A stretch of 64,000 bases of DNA from Novosphingobium ginsenosidimutans (GCF_007954425.1 NZ_CP042345.1:310001-374000); one strand, 5' to 3'; numbered from the stretch's first letter, positions 54,724 to 63,917 are shown. The notes: generated by a model not told the origin, from the sequence alone. Translations and numbers: made by a program.

Positions 54724-56292
54724 TCAATTCTTCGTATCTTGCGAGCCGGCAGTTGCTCCACCAGATGGTGGTGCAGCGCCCGTCGCGCTCTCTTCAAAGC
54801 GGCGATGACGCACGATGTGCGGTGTAATGACAATGTAGAGCTCGGTCTTCGAGCGGGTCGATCGCTCGATCTTGAACAATTCGCCCGCCAGCGGGATGTC
54901 ACCAAGGATCGGCACCTTGCCCTTGCGGCGCAGGACGTTTTCCTGCGTTAGGCCGCCGATCACGAAAGTCTCCCCATCCCGCACCGAAGCAGAAGTCTCG
55001 GCCTCGCGCTGGCTGATCGTGGGGTAGCCCTGCGAAAAGCCGGTAACCGAGGAAACCACGCCATAAATCTGGGAGGTGACATAGCCATCCGGGCTGACCC
55101 GCGGCGCGATCTGCAAGGTCACCCCGACATTCACATACTGCACCTGCTGCGAGACAGCGTTGACCCCGGAGAGCGCAATTGAGGTCAGGATTGGCAGGGC
55201 ATCCCCGGTAATGATCTTTGCGGTGGAACCCGATTGGGCCGCGATGCGCGGACGCGAGAGGATGCGCCCTTCACCCTTCTCGATCTGCGCATAGATCGCC
55301 GCCTGAAGCACGCCGGATGGCAGTACGTCGCGCGGATTGAGGCTGATGCTGTTTGGCAGGAAAGAGCCTGTTTCAAGCCGTCCGGCTGCAATCTGCCCAG
55401 CGCCATTATTGAAATCGATGCCCAGGTTCTTTGCGCCGGATTCGGTCAGTTCGACAAACTGTGTTTCGAGGATGACACTGTCCACTGGCACGTCGATCAG
55501 TTCGATCTGATCCTTGATCCGCTCGATGTATTCGGCGCTGCCCGTGATCCAGATCGCATTGAGCCGTCGGTCGATCCCCAAGCCGTTGCCAAACGCCTGG
55601 CCGAGCGGCTTAGGCTGAGCCTGCGCGGCGCTCTGGCTCTGATAGTAACTCGGCTGATTGCCCGCAGCAGGTGAACCAAAGCCGGGCTCGCGGCGAATGA
55701 ACACGTTGTTCGGCTCGATAGTGGTGCCATCGCCCAAGAGGCCGATCACTTCGCTGACATCGGCATATTTAAGCGGCACCAGTTCATACCGATCGCCCGG
55801 ATTTAGAGCCGCTCGCGGGCTAAGCTCGCTGGCTTTCGCCACCGGCTCGCTCTGCGAACCAAGCGGACGGCTACCTGTCGCCTCTTCTTCACTGACAGGC
55901 CGGATCTTGATCTGGATCGTTGCCGGACCAGCCGGTTCGATCGAAGCCGTCGCAGGCCTTACCGTATCGAAGCGGATGACCAGATCGGCACCGCGCGTCT
56001 CAAAAGAGACCATGCGGACCAGTCCTTTCTGCACGCTACGGACCGGGATCGAATTCACCCGCAACGTGTTGCGGATAATCAGGGCGGGACTTTCCGGATT
56101 GGAGTTGAGCGGTTCGACCCTGGGCTCCTGCGGAGAAAAGCGGGCGATAAAGCCGGCCTGCCCTTCATCAGCGGTAACCGTCTTGAGCTCTTCCAGAACC
56201 GAAGGGATCGGCGCGCCTTGTGCCAGCAGCGGAACGGTCGGCGCCAGCAGCACTACCCCGACCGCAGCCAGCGCAATGGCCAGCAACCGCAT
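54724..56292 (-). CDS. Solitary PilQ/GspD-like secretin
   Basis: A 522-residue secretin with signal peptide (LLAIALAAVGVVLLAPTVPLLAQ). Residues about 90-150 look like an AMIN-type domain (VRMVSFETRGADLVIRFDTVRP, ATIQIKIRP), then an N1-like domain (YELVPLKYADVSEVIGLLGDG; RRLNAIWITGSAEYIERIKDQIELIDVP) and the secretin core (VILETQFVELTESGAKNLGIDF; GEGRILSRPRIAAQSGSTAKIITG; NVGVTLQIAPRVSPDG; FVIGGLTQENVLRRKGKVPILGDIPLAGELFK). The C-terminal tail is unstructured. No pil or gsp gene is adjacent. ATG 56292 is chosen for the signal peptide; a TTG upstream adds 28 residues. Confidence 0.9.
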   Translation of the reverse strand: MRLLAIALAAVGVVLLAPTVPLLAQGAPIPSVLEELKTVTADEGQAGFIARFSPQEPRVEPLNSNPESPALIIRNTLRVNSIPVRSVQKGLVRMVSFETRGADLVIRFDTVRPATASIEPAGPATIQIKIRPVSEEEATGSRPLGSQSEPVAKASELSPRAALNPGDRYELVPLKYADVSEVIGLLGDGTTIEPNNVFIRREPGFGSPAAGNQPSYYQSQSAAQAQPKPLGQAFGNGLGIDRRLNAIWITGSAEYIERIKDQIELIDVPVDSVILETQFVELTESGAKNLGIDFNNGAGQIAAGRLETGSFLPNSISLNPRDVLPSGVLQAAIYAQIEKGEGRILSRPRIAAQSGSTAKIITGDALPILTSIALSGVNAVSQQVQYVNVGVTLQIAPRVSPDGYVTSQIYGVVSSVTGFSQGYPTISQREAETSASVRDGETFVIGGLTQENVLRRKGKVPILGDIPLAGELFKIERSTRSKTELYIVITPHIVRHRRFEESATGAAPPSGGATAGSQDTKN

Positions 56293-56473
56293 GGAAAATT
56301 TGAGCAAACCCCGCCCTCCAGGCCCACAGGATAGCAGGCGTTCAGCAAAGCGTAATCGGCTCGGCACGATTCGCAAGGGGCTGACGGCACTTGCATGCCC
56401 ATCTGTTGCAGGCTGGTGACAAAGTGCTGAAACGGCCTAGTCTTTGCAGGACACGGGAAGAGGAGCCTTGGCG

Positions 56474-57955
56474 ATGCGGCGGATCATAACAGGGGCCGGT
56501 CTGGCCATGCTGGCGGGCAGTGGACTGGCGCAGGAGCGGTCGGCGCAGGGCGATCTGTCGGTCACGATCTACAACAATGGCCAGGCGCTGGTGCAGGATG
56601 TGCGGCAGGTCAATCTGCCCGCCGGCAAGTCACGGCAGGAGTTTCCCGATGTCTCGGCCCAGATCCGCTCCGAAACGGTGACACTGGGCGGCGAAGGCTT
56701 CGGGATTGTCGAGCAGAACTTTGACTATGACCTGCTCTCCCCCGCTGCGCTGATGGAGAAGGCCGTGGGACAGACGGTCACCCTGCTGCACACAAATCCG
56801 GCGACCGGTGCCGAAACCCGCGAGCGGGCAACGGTGCTGGCGGTCAACGGCGGTGTGGTCCTGCGGATCGGCGAGCGGATCGAGGTGCTGCGCGACGATG
56901 GCCTGCCGGTGCGGGTGATCTTCGATGCCATCCCGCCCGGCCTGCGCGCCCGCCCGACGCTGAGCGTGACTGTCGATGCTGCCAAGGCTGGCCCGCGCCC
57001 GATGTCGCTCAGCTACCTGACCCCGGGCCTGGGCTGGAAGGCGGACTATGTCGCGCTGTTCGACGACAAAGCCGGGAAAATAGATGTCCAGGGCTGGATC
57101 ACCCTGACCAACAGCACCGGCACCACCTTCAGCAATGCCCGGGCCTTGCTGGTGGCGGGCAGCGTCGGGCGGATCAACCAGTCACCGGCCTATTACCGCG
57201 GTGCCGGCAGCCGTCCGCGCGGCAATGTCGCCGGAACGGAGAGTGGGACCAGCCAGCGGCTGGGCGATTTTCACGTCTACCCGATCGAGGGTCGCACCAC
57301 GATCGCCAATGCCCAGACCAAGCAGGTCAGCTTCCTTGATGCCGTAGGCGTGCCGGCGCGGCGCGGATATGAGTTTCGCAGCGGCTGGCTGGCCAGCGCG
57401 GACCAGGCTGAAAGCGCAGCCTCGATCCTCAAGTTCTCTTCCGCTCGCCAGGGCGGGATCGGCGAGGCGCTGCCAGCGGGGGTCGTCCGTGTCTACATGC
57501 GCGACAGCCGCGGCCAGGCGCAGTTCATTGGGGAGAGCGACATTCCGCACACCCCGGCCGGCTCGTCATTGGCACTGCGCACCGGTGATGCCTTTGACGT
57601 GAAGGTCCAGCCGGTGGTCGAGAAGCGTGAGAGCATCACCACCGACGAGTGGGAGAAGTTCGAACGCTGGCGGGTGACCATGCCCGATGGCTCGGTGCGC
57701 GAAACCGCGGTCGAGCGGCCCAAGCAGTTCTGGCGCACCCAGATGAAATACATCGTCACCAACGCCAAGCCCGAACCGGTGACGGTCGACGTGGTCCAGG
57801 GCGGCCTTGGCCAATGGTGGTGGTGGCGCGATGTCCGTGTGCCGCAGGAGAGCATCAAAGGCATGCAGGAGAACGCCGACGAGCGCCGCTGGGAGGTGCC
57901 GGTGCCGGCCAACGGCAAGGTTGAACTGACCGTCACCTTCCTCACGCCCTGGTAA
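56474..57955 (+). CDS. Exported DUF4139 domain protein (first of tandem pair)
   Basis: A 493-residue protein with a short signal peptide (RRIITGAGLAMLAGSGLAQ). DUF4139 runs through most of the sequence: LSVTIYNNGQALVQDVRQVNLPAGKS, LSYLTPGLGWKADYVALFD, GWITLTNSTGTTFSNARALLVAG, FLDAVGVPARRGYEF, GVVRVYMRDSRGQAQFIGESDIPHTPAG, and a C-terminal beta domain with a striking GQWWWWRDVRVP. Such proteins are predicted envelope beta-proteins without known activity. AGGAG lies 8 bases before the ATG. It is followed after 4 bases by a second DUF4139 gene. Confidence 0.88.
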   Translation: MRRIITGAGLAMLAGSGLAQERSAQGDLSVTIYNNGQALVQDVRQVNLPAGKSRQEFPDVSAQIRSETVTLGGEGFGIVEQNFDYDLLSPAALMEKAVGQTVTLLHTNPATGAETRERATVLAVNGGVVLRIGERIEVLRDDGLPVRVIFDAIPPGLRARPTLSVTVDAAKAGPRPMSLSYLTPGLGWKADYVALFDDKAGKIDVQGWITLTNSTGTTFSNARALLVAGSVGRINQSPAYYRGAGSRPRGNVAGTESGTSQRLGDFHVYPIEGRTTIANAQTKQVSFLDAVGVPARRGYEFRSGWLASADQAESAASILKFSSARQGGIGEALPAGVVRVYMRDSRGQAQFIGESDIPHTPAGSSLALRTGDAFDVKVQPVVEKRESITTDEWEKFERWRVTMPDGSVRETAVERPKQFWRTQMKYIVTNAKPEPVTVDVVQGGLGQWWWWRDVRVPQESIKGMQENADERRWEVPVPANGKVELTVTFLTPW

Positions 57956-57959
57956 GCGC

Positions 57960-59537
57960 TTGCGCCGCTTCGCCGCCCTGCTGCTGTTGATCGCCGCGCC
58001 GCTGGCTGCGCAAGAGCGCGCGCCAGTCGTCATCTCGGCCGTGCCAGAAAAGGTTGCGGTGACGCTCTATCGCGATCCCGACCGGGGCGAGGACCCGATT
58101 GATGCGGATGACCCGTCTTCGCTGGCGCTGATCGTCGAAACCCGTACTGTCACCCTGCCCGCCGGAGTGGCAACGGTACGGTTTGAAGGCGTCGCTGGCG
58201 GGATTGTCCCCCAGACCGCAATCATGTTCAACGCCGCACCGCGCGAACGCAACCGCGACGCTGCATTGCTCTCACACGGCGGGCTGGTCGATGCCTTCAC
58301 CGGCCAGCGCGTGACCCTGCGCCACACCGATCCGGCCACCGGCAAGACGGTGGAGGAAAGCGCGACGATCCGTTCCGCCGCCGACCGACTGGTGGTGACC
58401 ACACCGCGCGGGATCGAGGCGCTCTATTGTTCGGGCCTCAACCAGACCGTTCTCTACCCTAACGTTCCAGCAACGCTCTCGGCCAAGCCGGTGCTGTCGA
58501 TGACCACGCGTGACCAGCCGGGCGGCACGGTAACGATCACCCTAGCCTATTTGGCTACCGGGTTCGATTGGGACGCGAACTACGTCGTTACGATCGCTCC
58601 AGATGGCCAGTCAGTCGGCCTGCTGGGCTGGCTGACCATGGCAAGCGGCGACGAAACGACCTTTCCCGAAGCTACGCTCGCCGCCGTGGCGGGCCGCATC
58701 CAGCGCTCGGACGCGACCAGCGACGACACCGGCGAAGACGCCCGCTGGGCCGCCAGTTCGCTTAACCGAAGTTGGGGCTGCTGGCCGGCTGGCACGACTT
58801 CCAGCGGGCTCCGTTCGCCGCCACCGCCACCCCCGCCCGCGCCACCGCCGATGATGATGGCAATGGCCGATTCAGCTGAGATCATCGTCACGGGCATGCG
58901 GCGCGAAGCCTCGCTGATGTCGGCACCTGTCGCGGTCACTGCCGTGATGGAGGGCCTGGGCGATCTCAAGCTCTATCGCGTGCCGATACCGGTCACCGTC
59001 GCGGCCCAGTCGCAGAAGCAGGTTGCCTTTCTGGCCAAGGACGAGATCAAGGGCGTGCTGGCCTATCGCTCAAAGGTGGAGTGGAACGAACCGAGCGATC
59101 CGCAGATCCTGTTCCGCTTCAAGAATAGTGAGAAGGAGGGCCTGGGCAAGCCGCTCCCGGCTGGTCGCCTGGTGTTCTACCAGGATGGCGAAAACGGCAC
59201 GATGGTGATGGGCGAAAGCACTCTGCCGGACAAGGCAGTCGACGAGGAGGTCGAACTTGAGATCGGCAATAGCGAGGAGGTGACGCTTGAGCACGAGGAA
59301 GAGGCCAGCGATCTAAAGGGCAAGTGGGCCGATCACCTGGTCACGGTCAAGAACGCCAACCCCTTTCCGATCCGCTTCGAGCTGGAGTTTCCGACCGGCA
59401 GCGACATGCGTTTTTCGCGGCTTTCCGGGCGAACCGAGCGCAAGCCCGGCAAGCAGGTGCTGGTGCTGGCCGTGCCCGCCAACAGCGAGCAGCAGGTCCG
59501 CTATCGCAGCACCGAGGTGCGCCAGCCCGGTGACTAG
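57960..59537 (+). CDS. Exported DUF4139 domain protein with TonB-box-like insert
   Basis: A 525-residue paralogue of the preceding protein, starting at a TTG (signal peptide RRFAALLLLIAAPLAAQ). DUF4139 features: TVTLPAGVATVRFEGVAGG, ATGFDWDANYVVTIAPDG, LLGWLTMASGDETTF, GRLVFYQDGENGTMVMGESTLPD. A Pro-rich linker (about 281-293, PPPPPPPAPPP with a Met-rich end) leads to AEIIVTGMRREASLMSAPV (about 301-319), which resembles the TonB box/plug start of receptors. DUF4139 then resumes with LGDLKLYRVPIPVTV. The function is unknown. Confidence 0.87.
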   Translation: MRRFAALLLLIAAPLAAQERAPVVISAVPEKVAVTLYRDPDRGEDPIDADDPSSLALIVETRTVTLPAGVATVRFEGVAGGIVPQTAIMFNAAPRERNRDAALLSHGGLVDAFTGQRVTLRHTDPATGKTVEESATIRSAADRLVVTTPRGIEALYCSGLNQTVLYPNVPATLSAKPVLSMTTRDQPGGTVTITLAYLATGFDWDANYVVTIAPDGQSVGLLGWLTMASGDETTFPEATLAAVAGRIQRSDATSDDTGEDARWAASSLNRSWGCWPAGTTSSGLRSPPPPPPPAPPPMMMAMADSAEIIVTGMRREASLMSAPVAVTAVMEGLGDLKLYRVPIPVTVAAQSQKQVAFLAKDEIKGVLAYRSKVEWNEPSDPQILFRFKNSEKEGLGKPLPAGRLVFYQDGENGTMVMGESTLPDKAVDEEVELEIGNSEEVTLEHEEEASDLKGKWADHLVTVKNANPFPIRFELEFPTGSDMRFSRLSGRTERKPGKQVLVLAVPANSEQQVRYRSTEVRQPGD

Positions 59538-59656
59538 GCCGGTGACTAAAACCGCAGGTCCAGCCGCGTTTGCAGTTGGTCGAAAAGACGGCGCATGCGC
59601 TGGCGCCTGCGTCCCGCTCTGCTAGCTAAGGCGCGACGTCGCAAAAGGGGCCTGTT

Positions 59657-62527
59657 ATGCCACGATTCTTTACTGCATCGATCATCGCACTTGCCATTGC
59701 CGGGACCCCGGCCCTGGCCAAGGACACTGCTAAGGACCCGCAACCGGCACCGCTTTCGGCGCTCGTGAAGTCGGTCAATATTCCCTACCAGCAGTTCACC
59801 CTGCCCAATGGTCTGCAGGTCCTGGTCCACACTGATCGCAAGGCACCGGTCGTCGCCGTTTCGGTCTGGTACGGGGTCGGTTCCAAGCATGAGCCCAAGG
59901 GCAAAACCGGATTTGCGCACCTGTTCGAACACCTGATGTTCAACGGCTCGGAAAACTCCCCGGGCGATTTCTTCAAGCCGCTGCAGGAAGTCGGCGCGAC
60001 CGATTTCAACGGCACCACCTGGTTTGATCGCACCAACTATTTCCAAACCGTGCCGACCGGCGCGCTCGACCGGGCGCTGATGCTGGAAAGCGACCGGATG
60101 GGCTATCTGCTCGGCGCGGTGACCCAGGAAAAGCTGACCAACCAGATCGGCGTGGTCCAGAATGAAAAGCGCCAGGGTGACAACCAGCCCTATGGTCTGG
60201 TCGAATATGAGCAGCTGGAGAACCTCTATCCCTCGGGCCACCCTTACCACCACTCGACCATCGGCTCGATGGCAGACCTCAGCGGTGCCAGCCTTGAAGA
60301 CGTGAAGCAGTGGTTCCGCGACAACTACGGCCCCAACAATGCGATCCTGGTGCTGGCCGGTGACATCGACCTGCCGACCGCTCAGGCCAAGGTGACCAAG
60401 TGGTTTGGCGCGATCCCGGCTGGTCCCAAGATCAAGCCGGTGAGTGTACCGGTGCCCGATCTGCCGGCGCCGCTGGCCAAGACCATCAAAGACCAGGTGG
60501 CGACCACGCGGATCTACCGCATGTGGGCGATCCCCGGCCTCGACAATCCTGATTACCTCGCGCTGGAAGCCGGCGCTTCGGTGCTGGGCGGCCTCGCCAG
60601 CTCGCGTCTCGATGACGCGCTGGTCCGCCAGCAGAAGGTCGCTGTTGGCGTCACCGCCGATGCCCAGATCTTTGCCCAGGGCGGCCAGTTCGTGATCTAT
60701 GCCGACGTCAAGCCGGGAGAAGACCCGGCCAAGGTTGGTGCCGCGCTCGATGGCGAAGTGGCAAAGTTCCTGCGTGAAGGCCCGACCCCTGACGAACTGC
60801 GCCGGGCCAGCACGACCTATGCCACCAACGAGATCCGCGGGCTCGAATCGGTCGGCGGATTCAGCGGCAAGGCCCCCACGCTGGCGGAAGGCCTGCTCTA
60901 CAACGGCACGCCGGGCCACTACCGGATCGCGCTCGACCGGATGGCCAAGCTGACCCCGGCGGCGGTCCGCACCGCGATGCAGAAGTGGCTTTCGCGCCCG
61001 GTCTTCTCGCTGACAGTTGAGCCTGGCACCCGCACCGAAGGCGGTGAGAACCGCGGCGGCTATGTCGTCTCGCCCGACGGCCTGGGCGCGCGCCCGGCCT
61101 TCTTCCGCGATCCGCTGTTCCCGGTCGCCGGGGCTGGCGGTGCAGCCACGGCAACCCAGGCAGACCGCTCCAAGCTGCCCGAGGTGGGCGAACTGACCCC
61201 GCTTGATTTCCCGACGATCGAACGGGCCAAGCTCTCCAACGGGATGCAGGTCTACTTCACCCGGCGCGCAGCTGTGCCGGTGGTCTCGGTCCGCGTCTCG
61301 TTTGATGCCGGCTTTGCCGCCGATCCCAAGTCGGCGCTCGGCACCCAGGCGCTGCTGCTGCGGCTGATGAACGAAGGCACGGAAAAGCTCGATTCGACCG
61401 AGCTGGCCCGCGCCCGCGAGCGCCTTGGCGCCAACATCCGCGGCTTTGCCGATACCGACACCACCTCGTTCCAGCTCGATACGGTAACGCCCAACCTGGC
61501 GCCGTCACTCAAGCTGTTCTCGGACTTCATCCGCCGCCCGGCGCTGGCCCCGGCCGAACTGGAGCGGGTCCGCGTCCAGCAGCTTGCCGCGATCCGCGCC
61601 GAGCTGAAGAATCCTGGCCCAATCGCCAGCCGCGTGCTTCAGCCACTGCTCTACGGCAAAGACCACCCCTATGGCATCGCGCCGTCGGGCACGGGTGATC
61701 CGGCCGTGGTCGAAAAGCTGACCCGTGAGCAGCTCAAGGACTTCCACGACCAGTGGTTCCGCCCAGAAACCGCCAAGGTCTTCGTCAGCGGCAATACCTC
61801 GCTGGCCGAAGTGACCAAGCTGCTCGAAGCCAGCTTCGCCGACTGGAAGGGCCCGGCCGGCCCTGCACCGACCAAGAACTTCAACGTGCCCATCCCGGTC
61901 CAGTCGGAACGGATCGTGCTGGTCGACCGTCCGGCCTCGCCGCAGTCGCTGATCCTGGCGGGCAAGGTCCTGCCGGTGAAGGGCACCGATGATCTGCTGA
62001 CGCTGCGCTCGGCCAACGATATCCTGGGCGGCAACTTCCTCTCGCGCATCAACATGAACCTGCGCGAGACCAAGGGCTGGTCCTATGGCGCCGGCAGCGG
62101 CGTGGGCAACACCCAGGACCGGGTCACATTCCGCGTCCAGGCACCGGTCCAGGCTGACCGTACCGGGGATTCGATCGCCGAGATCCGCAAGGAACTGACC
62201 AGCTTCCTCACAACCAACGGCGTGAGCGCCGAGGAGCTGGGCTGGTCAACCACCGGCAGCGCGCGCGAACTCCCCGGCTCATTCGAAACCTCGGGTGACG
62301 TGCTGGGCGGCCTGGTCAACATCGTCAACTTCAAGCGGCCGGACACCTGGTACGAGACCCTGGCCGATCGCTACAAGACGATGACCGCAGCCGAGCTCGA
62401 CGCCAAGGCGCGCGAGATGAAACTGGGCGAAGGTCTGGTCTATGTCGTGGTCGGCGATGCCAAGGTGGTCGAACCGCAGCTTAAGCAGCTCGGCCTTCCG
62501 GTAGAGGTAATTCCAGCCGCCAAGTGA
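59657..62527 (+). CDS. M16 family zinc peptidase (two-domain, exported)
   Basis: A 956-residue insulinase-family protease with a signal peptide (FTASIIALAIAGTPALA). The inverted zinc motif HxxEH is His88-x-x-Glu91-His92 in FAHLFEHLMFNGSEN. An inactive-type second half starts near residue 520 (TIERAKLSNGMQVYFTRRAAVPVVSVRVSFDAG in outline). Four M16/M16C modules (PF00675/PF05193 type) in tandem give the usual clamshell. Probably degrades peptides in the periplasm. Weak AAGGGG ribosome binding site. Confidence 0.95.
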   Translation: MPRFFTASIIALAIAGTPALAKDTAKDPQPAPLSALVKSVNIPYQQFTLPNGLQVLVHTDRKAPVVAVSVWYGVGSKHEPKGKTGFAHLFEHLMFNGSENSPGDFFKPLQEVGATDFNGTTWFDRTNYFQTVPTGALDRALMLESDRMGYLLGAVTQEKLTNQIGVVQNEKRQGDNQPYGLVEYEQLENLYPSGHPYHHSTIGSMADLSGASLEDVKQWFRDNYGPNNAILVLAGDIDLPTAQAKVTKWFGAIPAGPKIKPVSVPVPDLPAPLAKTIKDQVATTRIYRMWAIPGLDNPDYLALEAGASVLGGLASSRLDDALVRQQKVAVGVTADAQIFAQGGQFVIYADVKPGEDPAKVGAALDGEVAKFLREGPTPDELRRASTTYATNEIRGLESVGGFSGKAPTLAEGLLYNGTPGHYRIALDRMAKLTPAAVRTAMQKWLSRPVFSLTVEPGTRTEGGENRGGYVVSPDGLGARPAFFRDPLFPVAGAGGAATATQADRSKLPEVGELTPLDFPTIERAKLSNGMQVYFTRRAAVPVVSVRVSFDAGFAADPKSALGTQALLLRLMNEGTEKLDSTELARARERLGANIRGFADTDTTSFQLDTVTPNLAPSLKLFSDFIRRPALAPAELERVRVQQLAAIRAELKNPGPIASRVLQPLLYGKDHPYGIAPSGTGDPAVVEKLTREQLKDFHDQWFRPETAKVFVSGNTSLAEVTKLLEASFADWKGPAGPAPTKNFNVPIPVQSERIVLVDRPASPQSLILAGKVLPVKGTDDLLTLRSANDILGGNFLSRINMNLRETKGWSYGAGSGVGNTQDRVTFRVQAPVQADRTGDSIAEIRKELTSFLTTNGVSAEELGWSTTGSARELPGSFETSGDVLGGLVNIVNFKRPDTWYETLADRYKTMTAAELDAKAREMKLGEGLVYVVVGDAKVVEPQLKQLGLPVEVIPAAK

Positions 62528-62537
62528 CCCTGCTCTG

Positions 62538-62573
62538 GCCCGCGCGCTGCCCGATTGACAGCGGCGCGCGGGC
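62538..62573 (+). terminator. GC-rich hairpin after M16 protease gene
   Basis: GCCCGCGCGCTG pairs with CAGCG(GCG)CGCGGGC, with a 3-base bulge. It lacks a T-run, so it may stall or protect the 3' end rather than terminate fully. Confidence 0.45.
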
Positions 62574-62584
62574 GAGCAAGGAAG

Positions 62585-62608
62585 AACTTACTTACCCCGC
62601 TGTAAGTT
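62585..62608. promoter_or_regulatory. Inverted repeat before the 99-residue protein gene
   Basis: AACTTAC and GTAAGTT are perfect arms around 10 bases, ending 13 bases before the start codon and overlapping the expected transcription start/leader. ACTTAC/GTAAGT arms are common in TetR/MarR-type operators, but no regulator is adjacent. Confidence 0.45.
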
Positions 62609-62621
62609 GAGGAGAGAATCG

Positions 62622-62921
62622 ATGTCGATTGCAGGCACTTATGAATGCGTGACCAAGACCCCGATGGGCGATCAGAAGAGCGAGTTCACGATCGTGGTTG
62701 ATGGTGACACCTTCACCGGCAAGAACGCCGGGGCGATGGGTTCGATGGACCTTGAAAACGGCAAGATCGACGGCAACAAGCTGACCTGGTCAATGAAGAT
62801 GACCGTCCCGATGCCGATGACGCTGGAAGGCGAAGCAACCGTCGATGGCGACACGATCACCGGCGGCGTAAAGGCCGGCGCATTCGGCACTTTCCCGATG
62901 AGCGGCACCCGCAAGGGCTGA
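62622..62921 (+). CDS. Small beta-rich protein of unknown function
   Basis: A 99-residue protein without signal peptide or membrane helix, starting MSIAGTYECVTKTPMGDQK after GGAGAG. Alternating short strands with repeated G-D-T/G-N-K turns (VVDGDTFTGKN, KIDGNKLTWSM, TVDGDTITGGV, FGTFPMSGTRKG) suggest a small beta-barrel, calycin/lipocalin-like. No family symbol can be given. It has its own dyad upstream and a strong terminator downstream, so it is probably expressed alone. Confidence 0.8.
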   Translation: MSIAGTYECVTKTPMGDQKSEFTIVVDGDTFTGKNAGAMGSMDLENGKIDGNKLTWSMKMTVPMPMTLEGEATVDGDTITGGVKAGAFGTFPMSGTRKG

Positions 62922-62942
62922 TCTCGGCGAACCGAACAGCAA

Positions 62943-62979
62943 GGGCGCCGGAGGCAGTGCTTCCGGCGCCCCTTCTTTT
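62943..62979 (+). terminator. Rho-independent terminator after small protein gene
   Basis: GGGCGCCGGA pairs perfectly with TCCGGCGCCC around a 9-base loop; the tail CCTTCTTTT follows. It lies between convergent genes. Confidence 0.85.
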
Positions 62980-62990
62980 GCCCGCAAGGC

Positions 62991-63917
62991 TTACTTCTTG
63001 ATCTTGACCTGGGTCTTGATGACCGGGTTGGGCACATCTTGTCCGGTACGCAGATCGATAACCGTATCGCGGCGATAGGCCAGCACGCCTTGGATCGGGG
63101 GAATCCGCGTGAACATCAGCGCGTAGTAGTTGTTGAGCTTGCCGTGGGCGTGGAACTCGGCCTGCACCGCGGGCAATGCCTTGAGGCTGTCCGGCACGCC
63201 ATAGGCCAGCTTGGGCCGTCCGGCACCAGGCATGTCAACCGGTTCGCCCTTCTTTGCCGCCTTCTCCTCTGCCCGCCGCCAGGCGTCGGCGCTCGCGACA
63301 TCCCAGTCCTTCACAGCATCGGGCGCAGCGATCAGGAAGTTGCCCAGATCGGTGATCACGCCTGGCTTCACTTCGAACCGGACTGTTCCCATGCAGAAGC
63401 ACTGTCCGCCGGTGATCCCGCCCGGCTGCATCAGCACCGGACCATAATAGATGTAGGTGCCTGGTTTAACTGCAGTGAGGTAGTTGAAGCGACTTGCGAC
63501 TTCATCCTTGTTATAGATGAACATCGGCCCGAACGACACGGTATCGCGCAATTCGATCGGATCGATCGAGAAGTTCTCGGGCGTTGGCTCGACCGGGGGT
63601 TCGGGTGGCGCCTTGCGGGTCTGCTTGGCGATGGCAACTTCGGCTTCCCAGTCTTTGACCTTGCTGGGGTACTTCTTCTGCGCCTTGGCGAAGGCTTCGT
63701 CCCAGTCCTTCTTGTGTTCGGCGCGGGTGCTGTCATCCGGCACGCGCAGGAAAGTCCCGAAAGTGCGGTAGTTAGCCTGGATGAAGATATAGCCTGATGC
63801 CGGATCGAGCTTCTGCTTGCCCGAAACAAGGTTTTTCTCCTCGACCGCCTGGGCCAGGACCAGTGATGGAGCAACCAGCGCGCTGGCCGCCAGGATCAGT
63901 TTAAGTGCGCGGATCAC
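62991..63917 (-). CDS. Exported protein of unknown function
   Basis: A 308-residue protein with a signal peptide (LILAASALVAPSLVLAQ). Residues about 70-115 are Lys/Glu-rich and helical (AFAKAQKKYPSKVKDWEAEVAIAKQTRKAP), followed by a Pro/Glu linker, then a beta-rich part containing YIYYGPVLMQPGGITGGQCFCMGTVRFEVKPGVITDLGNFL with a CxC pair. The C-terminus returns to KLAYGVPDSLKALPAVQAEFHAHGKLNNYY. No family recognised. The GTG start overlaps the stop codon of the upstream gene (GTGA), so the two are coupled. Confidence 0.82.
   Translation of the reverse strand: MIRALKLILAASALVAPSLVLAQAVEEKNLVSGKQKLDPASGYIFIQANYRTFGTFLRVPDDSTRAEHKKDWDEAFAKAQKKYPSKVKDWEAEVAIAKQTRKAPPEPPVEPTPENFSIDPIELRDTVSFGPMFIYNKDEVASRFNYLTAVKPGTYIYYGPVLMQPGGITGGQCFCMGTVRFEVKPGVITDLGNFLIAAPDAVKDWDVASADAWRRAEEKAAKKGEPVDMPGAGRPKLAYGVPDSLKALPAVQAEFHAHGKLNNYYALMFTRIPPIQGVLAYRRDTVIDLRTGQDVPNPVIKTQVKIKK

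Noticed and set aside
59527..59548. Direct repeat of CCGGTGACTA across a DUF4139 stop codon
   Set aside because: Ten bases repeated once are probably a small slippage duplication with no functional context.
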